In this document: in pieces, positions 35,847-49,200 of the stretch | Numbering within the stretch: the first letter of the stretch is position 1 | Layout of the letters: every line of letters begins with the position of its first letter | Assembly (NCBI GenBank): GCA_016801885.1 | Contig: CM028884.1 | Span: 22,554,864-22,618,863 of the forward strand | DNA from: Toxotes chatareus | Taxonomy: Eukaryota; Chordata; Actinopteri; Toxotidae | Reading direction: 5' to 3' | DNA length: 64,000 nucleotides | Made by a program: the position numbers and the translations under genes | The notes under the pieces: model-generated | Database searches by the model: none | Told to the model about the DNA's origin: nothing | Seen by the model: the letters and a program-made list of their open reading frames with translations, nothing else

Positions 35847-38570
35847 AGTTTTTCCACACATGCTCAATTACTCTGGATGAATCATGAGAGAAATCCTCCT
35901 AAAGGAACAAACATACAAATCAGGCATCCTGTCAGCATTCCTCTTTCAGTCGAGTGATGTGTGCTGTGTTATTGTTTGTAAGAAAAAAAAAAAAAAATCA
36001 GGTGTTGACTGCCCATTGCTTATCTTTAGTGTAGCACACTTACAGATATCAAACATGAGCCCTGGGGGTAGAAAGAACGTCTGCATCTTCTGCAGAGCAC
36101 AAAATGGATCTAGCAGCGTGGTCAGTACGATAAAATACACAGAAGTAAACTTGCATTGAAAAGCAAATTGTTTGATGCTTCTTTAAAGATTCTCTATGTA
36201 CAAATGCATCTCTATGTAGATCCAGATCATTGTTTGTGTAAAGTAGATTTTGAATAAGAATGTTTGTTTTCTGTTTGTTTAGAGGTGATGATGGCTGAAA
36301 GTATGCAGAGGATGAAGAGTGACAGGATTGTGCTAGGAGAATAAATCCATTATGTATTCAGCCACATGAAGGTATTTGGTGGTACCAAATGAAAAAGTGA
36401 GAAGTAGAGGAAAGCATTAAGTTACAGTAACTGCTGAGATGTGACTTAAAGCTGCTGTGCTGTTACCGCTCTGATAGACCCAGTTGTTTGCTGACAGCCG
36501 AATCATAGCCTGCCAAGAGCAAAACAAGAAACTAAACTCTGCAGGAAGCATTTGATTACTCCATTGTTTACCCTTAATATTGGTCAGCCGTTTTATGTAA
36601 CACTCAGAATACAAGCAAGTTAAGCAACTTTAGAAGAAAAATAAAAGTGCAATTTCAGTTTCCCTCGTGAAACCAAAAGCACAAGCTGTATTCCCAGAAG
36701 TCATCTACTCTGAATACAGTAACATAATAGCATCACACAGCGGTAGAAGCCAAAGTGTAATCATTCCATAATTTCTAATTAAAATCCTGGCCAGTAATGA
36801 CTGAAACAATGAAATAAGTGGAGCATAATTAACTTAATGACAAATGTTGATAACAAATGTTTGGTTTTGTTTACATGTGGGTTAGATAGCACAATCAGTA
36901 AAGCCTGTGAAGGCATGTTTCATAATATTCATCTGCAATCAGCAAATAATAAAGTTTACAAGCGTATGTATCATGACAACCAAACAAATTACAATTTCAG
37001 GACACAATAACGTGCCACTAGGCTGAATCAACATATGCTACTAACAGCAAAAAAATTTCAGTCTTCTGCACTGTTATGATTCAGTAGTTTGATTGAGAAT
37101 GTGTTAAAAAAAGCACATCTAAAACTCAGTCCCACAATACAAGGCACAACGTAGGCTTTGACAACAAAACCAAAACTCAAATTTAAAGGTCAAAATGAAG
37201 TAATAAATCCATTCCAGTTTGATTGATCTGTGGAACACACCTTGTATCATTAAAATGCATATTTATTGTGTATTAACTTACAAAGTAGTACACTATGTGT
37301 TAGGCAGAATTTTTATCTTACAATTGGAATTCAACTGTTGGATTAAAAACGCATCCAAATCTGGTGTCAAAAGAAGCACAAATACTGATTTAGAAAGGCT
37401 CTTGACTGCAGAGAGATACTCTAAAAGCTAAAATCCAAATACACGCTAAACATTTTGTGTTTTAACTGTGGCGTGTTCACATCAGCATAATTGGCATTAC
37501 TGTCCAACAAAAGCAGATGCTTTCTTGAATTTAGATCTAGAACAGCTGCATTTTTGAAAACACAATAATGACTATAAAGAAAGTACTAAATTTCGAAGAA
37601 AAACATTTTTGATTGAAATTGGAGAAGCCATTTCATATTGACGGTCTGACTAATAGTGTGTGTGTGCACCTACTTACAAAACTGTACATAGTATGTAGTG
37701 TGGGACCACATAAAAAGTTTTGAAAACACAGTTTAGCAGGTAAGACTTAAGATTGTTAAATGGAAATGGAAAAGCAATTCTCCTGGTGACACTTTAGAAT
37801 GATAATAACTCACTGTATCCAGATTTCTGATAAGCAAATATGATTTTTCCCCCTCCCCCTTAAATGTTGATTGCTGGAGATGAGTCTTGAGATACTCGAG
37901 CAGCTATTTCAATTAATGCTCTTAGGGGAAAAAAAAGGTGTTATAATGTTTGTTGACAACACTATGTGATGTTCGGTCCTTTCACCATCACCATTAACCT
38001 CCTCATGAGGCTACCACTTTCCTGAGGTCAAGGAAATTTACTGAGGCATGATTGAAAACTGTATCTTCAGTGTCTTGTTGAATTTTTGCACTTTGCTGGG
38101 TCTCATAAAAGTCAGTGAACCTGAAGTCTGACCAGGTGGAGTTATACATTATATGTTTGCAAGGTCACATGTGGGGGCAAAGTTGATCAGAGCATGTAAT
38201 AAGCACCATGTTGTGTTTTTTACAGAGAGTTTAGGTTTACACCATGCTGTGTGTTTAGGGTCAGTCGGTCCAGGCTCTTATTGTGAAAATGTTTATGCCA
38301 GAAACAAGGCCATGCCATAAATGTAAAATTATTTATATTTATGGCCATTACATTGACAACTGAGTCAGCATATTTTCTGACATCCTACGACTCGCAGAAT
38401 GCAATGCTGTTTGATGTTTTGGTTTTATGAAGTTTTAAGTTCACACCCAAACTGATACACAGTAATTTAAGTATTACTGTCAGCAGTAAACTGTAATGTG
38501 TAAGTACGTGATGCGAGTATAATGTGTCGTTAGGACTGAAGCACAACTGCACACAAATCTTAAGTTTTTT

Positions 38571-38571
<1 letters not shown>

Positions 38572-38612
<41 letters not shown>
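38572..38612. repeat. (GT)n microsatellite
   Basis: About 20 GT units with one TTT interruption. Confidence 0.97.
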
Positions 38613-38614
<2 letters not shown>

Positions 38615-39831
38615 TATAGGTGGGAAAATCTGACTTTTCCAGTACTGATGTGCCACCACTGCACGTGTGCAGGACTTGGTCAAAAAGTATTACAAGCAAA
38701 AATTTGAAAGCACATATTTACACCCCCATATCTCGAGAAGTTAATTTGAAGTACACAAGCACATAACAATGTCTGTATTTTAAAACGAAGACTTTGTCAT
38801 TGATTGGGTTGCGCTTCAGTGCAGAAGAACAGCAGCACACAGTAGCAAGATTTACAAAACATAAAAAATAATGTACTTAAGAGAATGAATGAGGTCAGCA
38901 CAGTGTAAAAATGTATTTGAAATTGTTGTAAAATCCCTCTCAAGTGGCAACTTCCTGTGTTTCATGAGGAACTTAGAAATGTACTCTGTGCAATGAGAGA
39001 TGCCCTGTGAAAAACGCCACCATTTAATGTGGCACTTGTTTCAGTAGCACAGCTATTATTTTCTACAAGTCATTTCTACTGGTTCAATCCACTGCAGATG
39101 TTACGTGGGGACTAAAAAGACATTACAGTCTTGCATGAGCTCATTACAGCTAGTTTCTTTCAATATATGAAAAACTTGTGTCCATTTTTAATTAATTTAT
39201 TTTACTGAAATAAAATATGTAATTACTAATGTGTCGTTACTTTCAGTGTTTGCATGTGTGCCCCAATTCTGCTCTCTAAAGTTTCACATTTATGTTGGAA
39301 TCTTCCCCACTACTATTTCATTATTTTCTTTAAAAAATGTAATATGTGACTCTCTTTATCTGGCTGATGGGGCAGCAGTGTGTTTTGTACCGTTGTATCT
39401 GTGGGGTTGAGGTAGTTTACAGAGTTGAAACTGAAAAAAAAAAGAGTCCAGGCCTGATATGAAATAAATGTCCTGGAGAGGTAAGACATGATCATAACAC
39501 CACTGTCCTTCAAACGAGCATAAAGGCTAGGCCTGGCCTTTTGTCACTGAGGACATGGTGCCATCTAGAGGGGGGACTTGATGTTTTGTGCCTTTGCCTT
39601 TTTAAGGCTGAGATGATCAGCTCACTGCTACAGGCCCATAATGTAGTACGTAAGAAACAAGAATATAAAATTTATCACAAAACACATGTAATATATCCAT
39701 CACATATTACAAGATATTGTATGAACAATGACAAGTTATCATACATATTATAAGCTATAACTTACAGTAGGCTGCTCAAGATATTTTTATCTTTAAAATT
39801 GTATTCAAACATATACTTTTTTAAAAATAAG

Positions 39832-39837
39832 TTTATT
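39832..39837 (-). other. gas2: gas2 polyadenylation signal candidate
   Basis: TTTATT on the plus strand reads AATAAA on the minus strand, 400 nt past the gas2 stop. The intervening 3' UTR includes a GGGCTGCAACTAA-type repeat fragment (40146-40215). Confidence 0.45.
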
Positions 39838-40145
39838 TTTAACAGAAACCAAAACACATTTTATCCAGTAAAATACAGAAAAACAATACCATTAAACTAA
39901 AAGTCCCTATACACCAATCTTTAAGACCACTACTCTACTAAAACTGCTGCTGCAACTAAGGCATCCAAAATGCAAACGCTCAAAGACACAAATTAAAAAC
40001 TACAGTAGCATGGTACATAAACACATCAATGTGTGTGTACTAACTACACTACAATAGAACAAGTCACAGTACAAAATGCAAAACTTAACTCACACCAAAT
40101 CTGTGAAAGAATATGATGAGGATGATATATATGAAAGACATGATA

Positions 40146-40215
40146 TATACAGCACTTAACAACTAGGGCTGCAACTAATGATTATTTTCATTTCTATTAA
40201 ACGATTCATTCACTC
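40146..40215 (+). repeat. Dispersed repeat fragment in the gas2 3' UTR
   Basis: AGGGCTGCAACTAATGATTATTTTCATT begins a common teleost repeat; only about 70 bases remain. It ends about 20 bases from the gas2 stop codon, so part of the 3' UTR derives from a repeat. Confidence 0.6.
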
Positions 40216-40236
40216 AAACGATTTCAGTTTGAGAGT

Positions 40237-43200
40237 CTACTTCTTGCCACGGTAATGGGCGCCGACCACCATGTAGCTGTCAGGTGAGATGTTCAAACTG
40301 GGTGGCTTTGCTTTGTACCTACAGAACTTGACCTCAGATCTGGCTTCCGGGCCTCCCCTGCAAGGGTCATGTTTCTGCAGGTAACTTATAAAGGTCTCCC
40401 AGCCTCCGCCTACACGCACCATCACATGACGCTCATTTAGCATCTGAAAAGGTAACACAAGACAGTATAGTCAAGACGGGGATTGCGAGGAAATAAAATA
40501 AAATGTGCATATATTTTCTAGATGGGTTATTGCCTGTAAATTTATGAATACACAATTACATGAAAAAACAGTGGTGAAGAGAGACTCCCCCTCTCTACAG
40601 ACACACACACACAGACACAGACACACCAGTCTAATATTTATAAGCTTCTCCTCCCTGTGTAGCTGTGGCTATGAAAGGCAAATGATATCCCAGATAGCTT
40701 TGTCAAAATCTCATTAAACCAAATGAAACAACACCTCATGGCACCAGCTGAGCACACACACAGGACTAATCCACATATGAACATGCAAACACACACATGC
40801 GGTGATGCACAAAGGCACACCCACACAGATCTGCAAAACAAACCATCTAATAAGCACTATTTTAAATGAAATGACTACTGTACACCCAGTCTATATTTTA
40901 ACAGTAGTTGCAGAGAGGTCAGTTGTATCTGAATCAACACATCCTTCACAGACAGCCGTCTTTACAGCTGAAAACCAACTGCTGCCATGGCGACTACAGC
41001 CACAATATAAAGCCCGGGGAAAAAAAAAAATGAAAGGAGAAATTGAGATTGAGATGAGTTCAGCACAGTCCCTCAACTCCCAGTAGACATTAACATTCCC
41101 AGGAGGTCTCTCAAAGCCATCCGTTGTCCTGTCAGCACCGGCCCACCCCCTCTCGCCTTATCAGCAATAAACCCTTCATTATGGAGCCATTAAGAATGTG
41201 ATAATACAAGCAGATCTACTCTTCTTATGAGGGGAGGCGCGTGTCATGTGCATAGGAAGAAAAATCAATGGTACAAGCACAGACACACGCAGGCGACACA
41301 GGCAGCTTTAGAGGAAGCTCCAGACGCGGTCCGTCTCAGCTGTCATCCTGCAGATTAAAATGTTGAGGTTGACAGGGGTCAAGTCTGACATCCTGAATAA
41401 ACCACTTTCCTGTCAGACGTGGAGGGAATATCATTCTGACTGGTCTCCATTCTCAAAAATTCAGTCATCATCTAAGGTTTATTTCCCAAAGAAATAGGTT
41501 CTGGTGTTATGTAAATGCAATCCAGCATTAATTACTGGTTACAGTTGGATGTGAGTTAAAAAAAAAAAAAATTCTGTTTTTATACAAGCCAGTATTCCCC
41601 AGTGTTGTTATATCTGCCATGTTTAAAGTAAGTTGCTTAATCGAGCAAATAAAACTGGAAATTTTAAAGCTTTTATCTAATGATTTTAGATTTTTGCCCT
41701 ATGAGTCACTGGTTGGTTATCTTGAGTGTTGTTTCTTGTATGCTAGTGGATGATATTTGACGATAAATGTTTCTTGTTCTTAGGTCTCTGGCGTATGTCT
41801 TTTAATTTATGTTTTTTTCTATTACTTCTATGGCTGAATTCTACTGTATATTATGCATTAGAACACATTTAGAGCAGGAACATATGTTATCACACATTAC
41901 ACCAAACTGATGATTTAGTGAAAAAAATACAGTCAGCATCTTTCCGTGCTGCAATATTCTACACAAGCTCTCTTTGTCAGGCAGACTCCTTTATTTCTGT
42001 CTCTACAACTGCCCCCCTCCCCCTTCAGGTCTCCGTACAGAGTGTGCTACGTCTGCAGCCCATAAACTACCGTCTGGATTCCCCTGTGTCCTCCCTGGCA
42101 GCTCCATTGATTCCCTCTCTCCTTTCCTGCTGAAAGATGCATGAGTGTAGGCAGGAAAGTGGAATCATTTCTTGCCAGTAGGAGGCAGGCTTTAGCCACA
42201 TCCACTGCTTTTGATGCCATTTTTGAGTACAGACAGAAAAGAGACAAGATGAGGAGCATTAGAGGGTGTGGTATACTTGTGTCTTGTCATTTTTTCTGTT
42301 TTTCCTGCTGTACCAAAAAAGACCTTGATCTCTGAGAAACTGCCAGAGTAGATAAAGGTCATATATACTGTATATGTGGGCTTTGTTGTACACCACACTG
42401 TCTGAAAGCCCCTGTGACAGCACATTCATCAGACTGTGGACAAGCCTTTGCAGTTTCTGAATGTGACAGTTCCTTTTGGTGCCACCATCAGGTTTACATT
42501 TTTGGCTTTGAGTGAAATTCCAACAACGATTGCCAGTGTCCAGGGCCACATGACAATGTATCCTAAAGAGTTTTGCGCTGACATTTGCACAGATGTTCAT
42601 GTTTCCCTCATAATGAACTGTAATAACGTTGATCAATATTTTAGTTTACAACTAAATACCAGCAAAAGTAATGATATTCTCATCTGCCTCGGCTATTCTT
42701 TAGCTTTAGTGGCAATTAGCATAAGTTTATATTTAGATGGTGAACATGGTAAAATTTTACCTGCTAAACAGCAGCATTTTAGCATTGTCCTTGTGAGCAT
42801 GTTAGCAAGCGCATGTTAGCATTTAGCTCAAAGCAATGCTGTGGGTAAGTACAGAGTTGCTAACATACACATAGCCTCTTACGTTTGTTTATTCAAGAGG
42901 TTTATAAATGTTCAGAATAATAATTTTTGTGGTATCTTGTTGGCAATCATTTTTTCACTTTCCTCCTGCACAGTAAGGCCAGAGGTCAGGGTCACCTACA
43001 GAACAAAGGCCCTGCTGCTTCTATGGAGTCAATGTCTTGCTCAAGGACTCTTGAGAAAGGAAGATAAGTAAGGTTTTTCTACCATTTTCTATCCTCATTT
43101 TGATGATTTTGCTCATCTATAATTAGTCTTCAGAACAAGATGTTTTCATTTTAGGTTTATCTTTTATATAGATAAGCATGATAAGCAAAGAACTGATGCG

Positions 43201-46200
43201 GCATGATATTGTGAAGTGTTTGAATGCTTTTTCCCTCCATTGACACAGTCAGACAGTGTCCCTGCTACAAAGCTGAAGGAGCCTAATTGGGTGCAGAGAA
43301 TAAAGAAAAGCCTTCCTCTTTTTTAACACCAAAGAATGGTAGAACACTCCAGGGCCAGCGTGATTGAATAGTCTCCATAGGGAATAAGGAGGGGGGAGAG
43401 GAGGGGTAGAAAGTTTACATGTGAGGAGGGGCGGTCATGCTCAGCCGCTCATTAACAAGCTGTCTGATTAAACCCCTCGCTAATGACTTTGCCTCGGTAA
43501 TCAATAGTATCTGCTCTTTAAAAAGGTCTGTATACATTAAATGGCGCGCTCTCCTAGGAGCAGCACAAGGGTTATAATGGTAAATGGTAATTGAGGTGTA
43601 TGGCGTGTTTCTCTGCACACATGTAGGCAGCTGTGAGCATCAAGGTAATGGATGGAGTCAGGGCTGATGGGCTGCAGCGCTCTATTCACACAGCTGAGGT
43701 GCGTTTGCTTGTCAGTGGGGAGGAGAAAAGGGAAGGGAGCAGTGCACACAGAGTCTACAAACTCATAATTATAGCTGGAAAGTGGCAGATGGACACAGAG
43801 TTTTGGTAAAACACTGCATTTGCAAGGGCTGCATGGAGAAGGTGAGCACAAAAGACCAACAGTTAAGGTAGTAATATTCTTGAAGCACTGAAATATAACA
43901 TAACTAAAAAGGTGATTTCTCTGTCCTCTATATGTGATTTTGTTTTGCATAAATGTGTTCTGCTGGACCTAACCCTCAGCTAATAACATGCTTTGGTTAT
44001 CACATCTTTATGGTCTCAGTCTTCTTTGATGTGGTGTTCAAACACGTTCTCCCGTGTTACTGTCAGGTCTGCTGTGGAAAAACAGGTGTTCTGTGACTTG
44101 AAGGGGAGCGTTCTTTTCTAAATGGGCAGTAAAAATATGTTGTCTGTCAGCGAGTCACAATGTAGATGTAACTCTGCTGGAAGTAAACTGACGCCGACAG
44201 CATTGATTACCAGTTTAAAGAGGCTGTTGCGTCAATGGGGATTTCAATACAATTAACAAAGCATTAAATAGGTTTTCACTAGTAACCAGTTAGCCACCAG
44301 AGCTGTGATACACCTGTGAGTGTGTTTAATGCAGAAGATAAACGGTGTGAGATCATGTTCTGTTTTCAGAGTGATTTTAGCTTAAATTGTCCTGTTGGTG
44401 TTTTGTTTTTTTTGTTTTTTGTTTTTTAATTTACAGCATATAACTGTTTCCTGGATTTATGGATAATGAATTACTTAGACATACTCTAATATGCAAACCA
44501 CTGAAGCTGTTATATTTACACTCTGTGTATATGGATGGTGGATGAGGTAAAACCTTATATTCAATACCCTCCCCACATAGATGGACTTGGACTCCCATGT
44601 GGACTGCCATTTGAACCACACACCATGGTCATATTTTCGCGAAATCACTCTGAAAGAGATGTGTTTGTTTTTCCTTCAGGTTTGAACTCTTCACTGAAGG
44701 TCTATGTTCTGAATAAAATCATTGTCAGTTCAGTCTTATCCTGACCATTGGTTGCCAAGCAACTCTGCCTCCCAGAAGGCCATTCCTCGAGCCTTTGTAC
44801 AGACACATACGGGTGGAGCACGACTCAGGGAGGTTGAAAGGCACTGACATCTCCATCCTAAATGATTGCAAATCTGTCGCTCTGACACGTTGCACTTGTT
44901 GCTGACTCAGCTGTTGATTAATGACCTGAGGGGCCTTCGCACCTCACATCTTATTATGTGTTGCAGAATCTATGATACATCTTCACTGAATAGGCCATTT
45001 GGTTTATAGTTGCCTTTTTGCAATGTTTTTCTGCTTCTTTGCTGCCCACTGTCATTAAGGTGTCTTGTGCAGTCAAGCACACCTCTCTAAAGTTTTGAGT
45101 GTGTTAACCACACAGGTGCGGAGTTTAAGCATGTTTTAGTTTCTACAATATTTCCTAATTGTGTATGTGCATACTTTGTCTCTCAAAATGTATTTAGTTA
45201 GCAAGAGTTAGCAAGAACATACTTACCCGTATATACAGAACTTTATCCCCAACACGGTAGCAGCCTTTAGGTTGTTTCTCAACGAGAAACTTGGTAGGAC
45301 AGCTGCAGGGGGGATTTTCAATAATGTTCCTCACCTGGACCAGATCAGGCAGAGAAAGGGGAAATCAAGTACACATTGTATGCTTTTAGCTTCTGTAAGC
45401 TCAAATAAGGTTAATTCCACTGGAAATAAAATACATACAATATCATCCAAGAGGTTGTTGGTGCCTGTGCTCCTCCGGCTTGTGGATTTGCTGGAGGATC
45501 GAGGAGTCGGGGCTGCAGGTGGGGAGGTGATAGGAGGTGTAGCTGTTGGAGTGTGGTTGTTTACTGTGGTAGAGGAGACTTTGGCAGCGGATACCAGGGT
45601 TTGGCCTGGTGTGGGTGCTGACAGTGGAGTTGAAGCAGATGTGTTAGTGGTGCAGGATGAAGAGAACAAAGGTGTCTGTGTTGAGGCTGTGGTTGTACAA
45701 GGGTTAGAGGCTGAGGACTGAGGAGGGGATAAACAAGTAGGTGCTGGGTTTGTTGTGGCTGATGGAAGATCAGAGGCAAGGGAGGCAGCAAGGGGTTCAG
45801 ACAGACAGGTTGCACTTGGAGTGAGGGGTGCAGGTGGAGGAGGAGGAGAGGGGGCTGGGGGCAGGGATGATTGTGATGGTGAATACAATGATGTAGGAGG
45901 AAAAAAGGCGAGGGGCAGAGGGGATGATGGAGATAAGCAACCCGCCTCCTCCCTCTCTATCTCTCTCTCCAACTTCACCAGCCCTGGAGGCTCCACTCCA
46001 TACCTGAGAGAGAGAGAGGTTTAACAAAAATAAATCAGCAAAAATCACATAAAGTGTAACACACAAAGAGAATAGTGATCCCCAGCCCCCCAGGGATACT
46101 TGAACACCAGGGGACATTTCTGCAGCTACCGGGGGACATGTAAAGATGTGGATGAGCTGAACTAATTTGGAAAAAAAATATTATTATTTGATTGCAGTTC

Positions 46201-49200
46201 TAACTGAACAGCATGTGTAGGGGTACAAGTGAGTTTTAAACCTAACAAGTGAGCAAATGATACCTAAAGGTAACTGATAAGCTAAAACAGTCAGCTAAAA
46301 GGAAGATAAACAGACACAGCTAGAAGTAACAGATAAACTGTTAAAATAGAGAAATAGTTAGATAATAGGCCGGGATTAATGCCTAAAATGGTACCTAAAA
46401 GTAATGGATGTCTCTAGATACTGGATAAAGCAACTAGTAAACTGCTGCTTTATTGCTGGTACAAATTTTTAAGCATGTTGCATCATGATTGTTGTGGGGT
46501 GAAAATTTCAACCCACAGAAAACAGCACAGCAGTTTTCTACTCAGTGTGATTCAACTGTGATTTGCTTTTTCAGGAGCTGTGCCATGGGTGGAGCAGTTG
46601 TTGTTTTTTAATTTTCTACTTACCTGGCTGCAATACGTCCCAGCTCCATCAGGCACAGGCACACCTCCCGAGGTTGCTTGTGGAGGACTTCACACAGCAC
46701 ATGCACGAAGTACAAAGAAAGAAGGTGGAGGGGCAGAAATAAAAATAAAAAAAAAGTTACTGATCTGAAAGGAAAGATGTTTTCCGAGATAAACGTCTGT
46801 CTGTGTCAAAAGAAAACAGGAGCTGTGGTCTGAACAGACAGGACACATTTCAGGAGGTACTCTGTCTCTATTGTGCATCTCTATCTTTGAACCTGAGCAG
46901 GAATTCCTGTGGGCTCTGGATGTGCAGCTGAGGGCATGAGGGCATGGAAGGTTCATCAGAAAGTCAGCCTCTCCTGCCTCTAGTCCACTATCTGTACACT
47001 GAAATGGCTTTGTGCACTCAGTTTGATCTGGACAAAGTCCTGGTTAGTTCATTTGTTATGGTGATACTTTGGTTGAGCGCACATAAAAGTATGTACAACT
47101 ACCCTATGTGGTGCACTATCTCCAGCAGTCAGCATTCATGACTGACGCAAAATGTGATCAGCAGAGCAAATGTCAGTATCAGTGATGATATTTTATTTTT
47201 CATTCATCTCTATTTGACACCCACCATGACATGGCGGCTGCAGCAAGAAAAAGGATATCATCTGCACCATTGTGTCGATGAGGCAGTAAACTGAAGTCTG
47301 TCAAAGTACAGTCAGTTTACGCTCCCTGTCACTCAATTAGTCAAGTGAAGTAGGTTAGCCTGCCTGAAGGGGCGACTCATTGTTTGTGGGGATTAACCTG
47401 CACATTATCATTCTCACGCATCTGCTGCCTTGCGTAGACATGCCCAGTTAAGGAGTGCATAGAGAAGATACAGAACCATGTCAATGTGCTAATTGACTGC
47501 AGGTTTTCTCTCTAGGCACACAGAGCATCATATGTACAGAAGGTGTTAGGGAGAAATGAAACAGGGAGTCTGAAAGCACAGCAATATATAAAGTCATCAC
47601 ATTGACATTTTGCAACAAATTCAGCCTTCCATCAAAGTATAAATTAAATTGTCCAAAAACAATACAGCTTATCACAAACCCAAACAAAATTCTCCAGCTC
47701 AAAAATACTCATTCTCTTTCACAGCAGACTAGTTTAGAAGAAGACAGAAAAGCTTATACTAATTTAAAAGGCAGTGTGTAATTTGATTGTCTTAGGAGTA
47801 AAGACATTGCAAATCACTAATAATCACCAGTTTAAAGTAAGGTAGTTTGTAAAGTAATACAACTGTACAGAAGTTATACATCTTAAATGTAACTGGGGTT
47901 CCCACCAAATAAAAATGAATGTATTATTTGCCACAAATGATGCACAGTGCAGTATATTTGGTGAATATGAGACATCATGCTGAGTCTTTCACATGGAAAA
48001 ATCAGAGGTGGAAAAAAGACACTGGCAAGATTTGTCACTAAACACAACAGAACTGGAGAGATCAAAGAGCAATGGAAGAATTAAAGAGGAAATATAAGGG
48101 ACAGGATGTTCTCACACTACAAACCTCAGAAAGGTTGAACTCAAAGTCTAAAGATTTTAGTTTAATCAATAACGTACTACAAGTGCTGAAAGGCATGATC
48201 CACTTGAGGCAATTACTCTCAAAAAGGGGAGGAAAAAAATAGGTCAGTGCTCCTTAACTCCATAATGTTAAGAGCAATCTCCGGTCTTAACTCACCCAAA
48301 TCCTCTGACTCAAAAAGGTAAGCCTCGTCAACACCAGTCTTTCGACACCAGTAAAGGAAGTTGGCTGTGTTGTCTCGGGCGAAAAATGATCCAGAAGTTG
48401 CATCAGCTCGCCAGTGTATCACTCTTTTTATGAAGGGCTGTAATTGTTTTCAGCACACACATATACACACAGGTTATTTCTGCACAATAGTAAATTAATG
48501 TTGGTTCATGTGTAATGAACAACAATACACGTCATCTGCATTATTCAAGCAGTGTTTAAATATAAAGACAGAGACAGAGGTGGAGACAGCGGAGACATGT
48601 TCTTCCATTATGCCAAGTTTTTTTTTTTGTTTTTTTTTTATGTGTGTAGGTGTGTGTGTCTCTGTGTGTGTGTGTGTGTATTAAGGACAAATCAGGAATA
48701 GGATCTTGTCAAAACAAAGCCTACTGTAGCAAGATGAGGATTAGTAACAGGAACCATGAACAGACATCGACAATGCCTGAATGCACCATCAGATATTGTC
48801 ATTGCCAACCTCAGATCTGATCTGGTTTTGCAGTCTGCGTCTCAGCAGGCTCTGTGCGTTTCACCTGTGGCATCCTCAGACTTTGATACACTTTCTTTAA
48901 GCAAAGTTTCTATCCTGCAGTTCACTGATTCTTGACAACTGGTCTAAAACGGGTCTTCTTAAATCATGGTTAATCTACTAAGACAAAACTGATAATCTTC
49001 ATCAGCTATTATTAGTTTGCCAGCCATACTTTGTCACAGCATGGAAGTGTACAACAGAGTAAAACCCTTCTGAAACAAGAGAGCAGAAATTTCTTTAATA
49101 TGATGATAAAATGAGTTTGAATTCATAGGTCACAGCTTTTGTTATTTTTTTCTTTTGGTGGATTAAAATGACTTTCGATGTGCGGTTTTGTGTTCTCATG

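Larger units (their letters stand above)
35670..39830. other. tmem178b-gas2 convergent intergenic region
   Basis: About 4.2 kb between convergent genes. It holds two (CA/GT)n arrays (35796-35846, 38572-38612) and otherwise AT-rich unique sequence. The segment 36700-36960 is rich in TAAT/ATTA homeodomain-type cores and could be a conserved element. No gene is seen. Confidence 0.6.

Noticed and set aside
45272..46024. Plus-strand ORFs of 149 and 89 codons opposite gas2 exons 5 and 6
   Set aside because: Shadow frames of the low-complexity gas2 exon on the minus strand.
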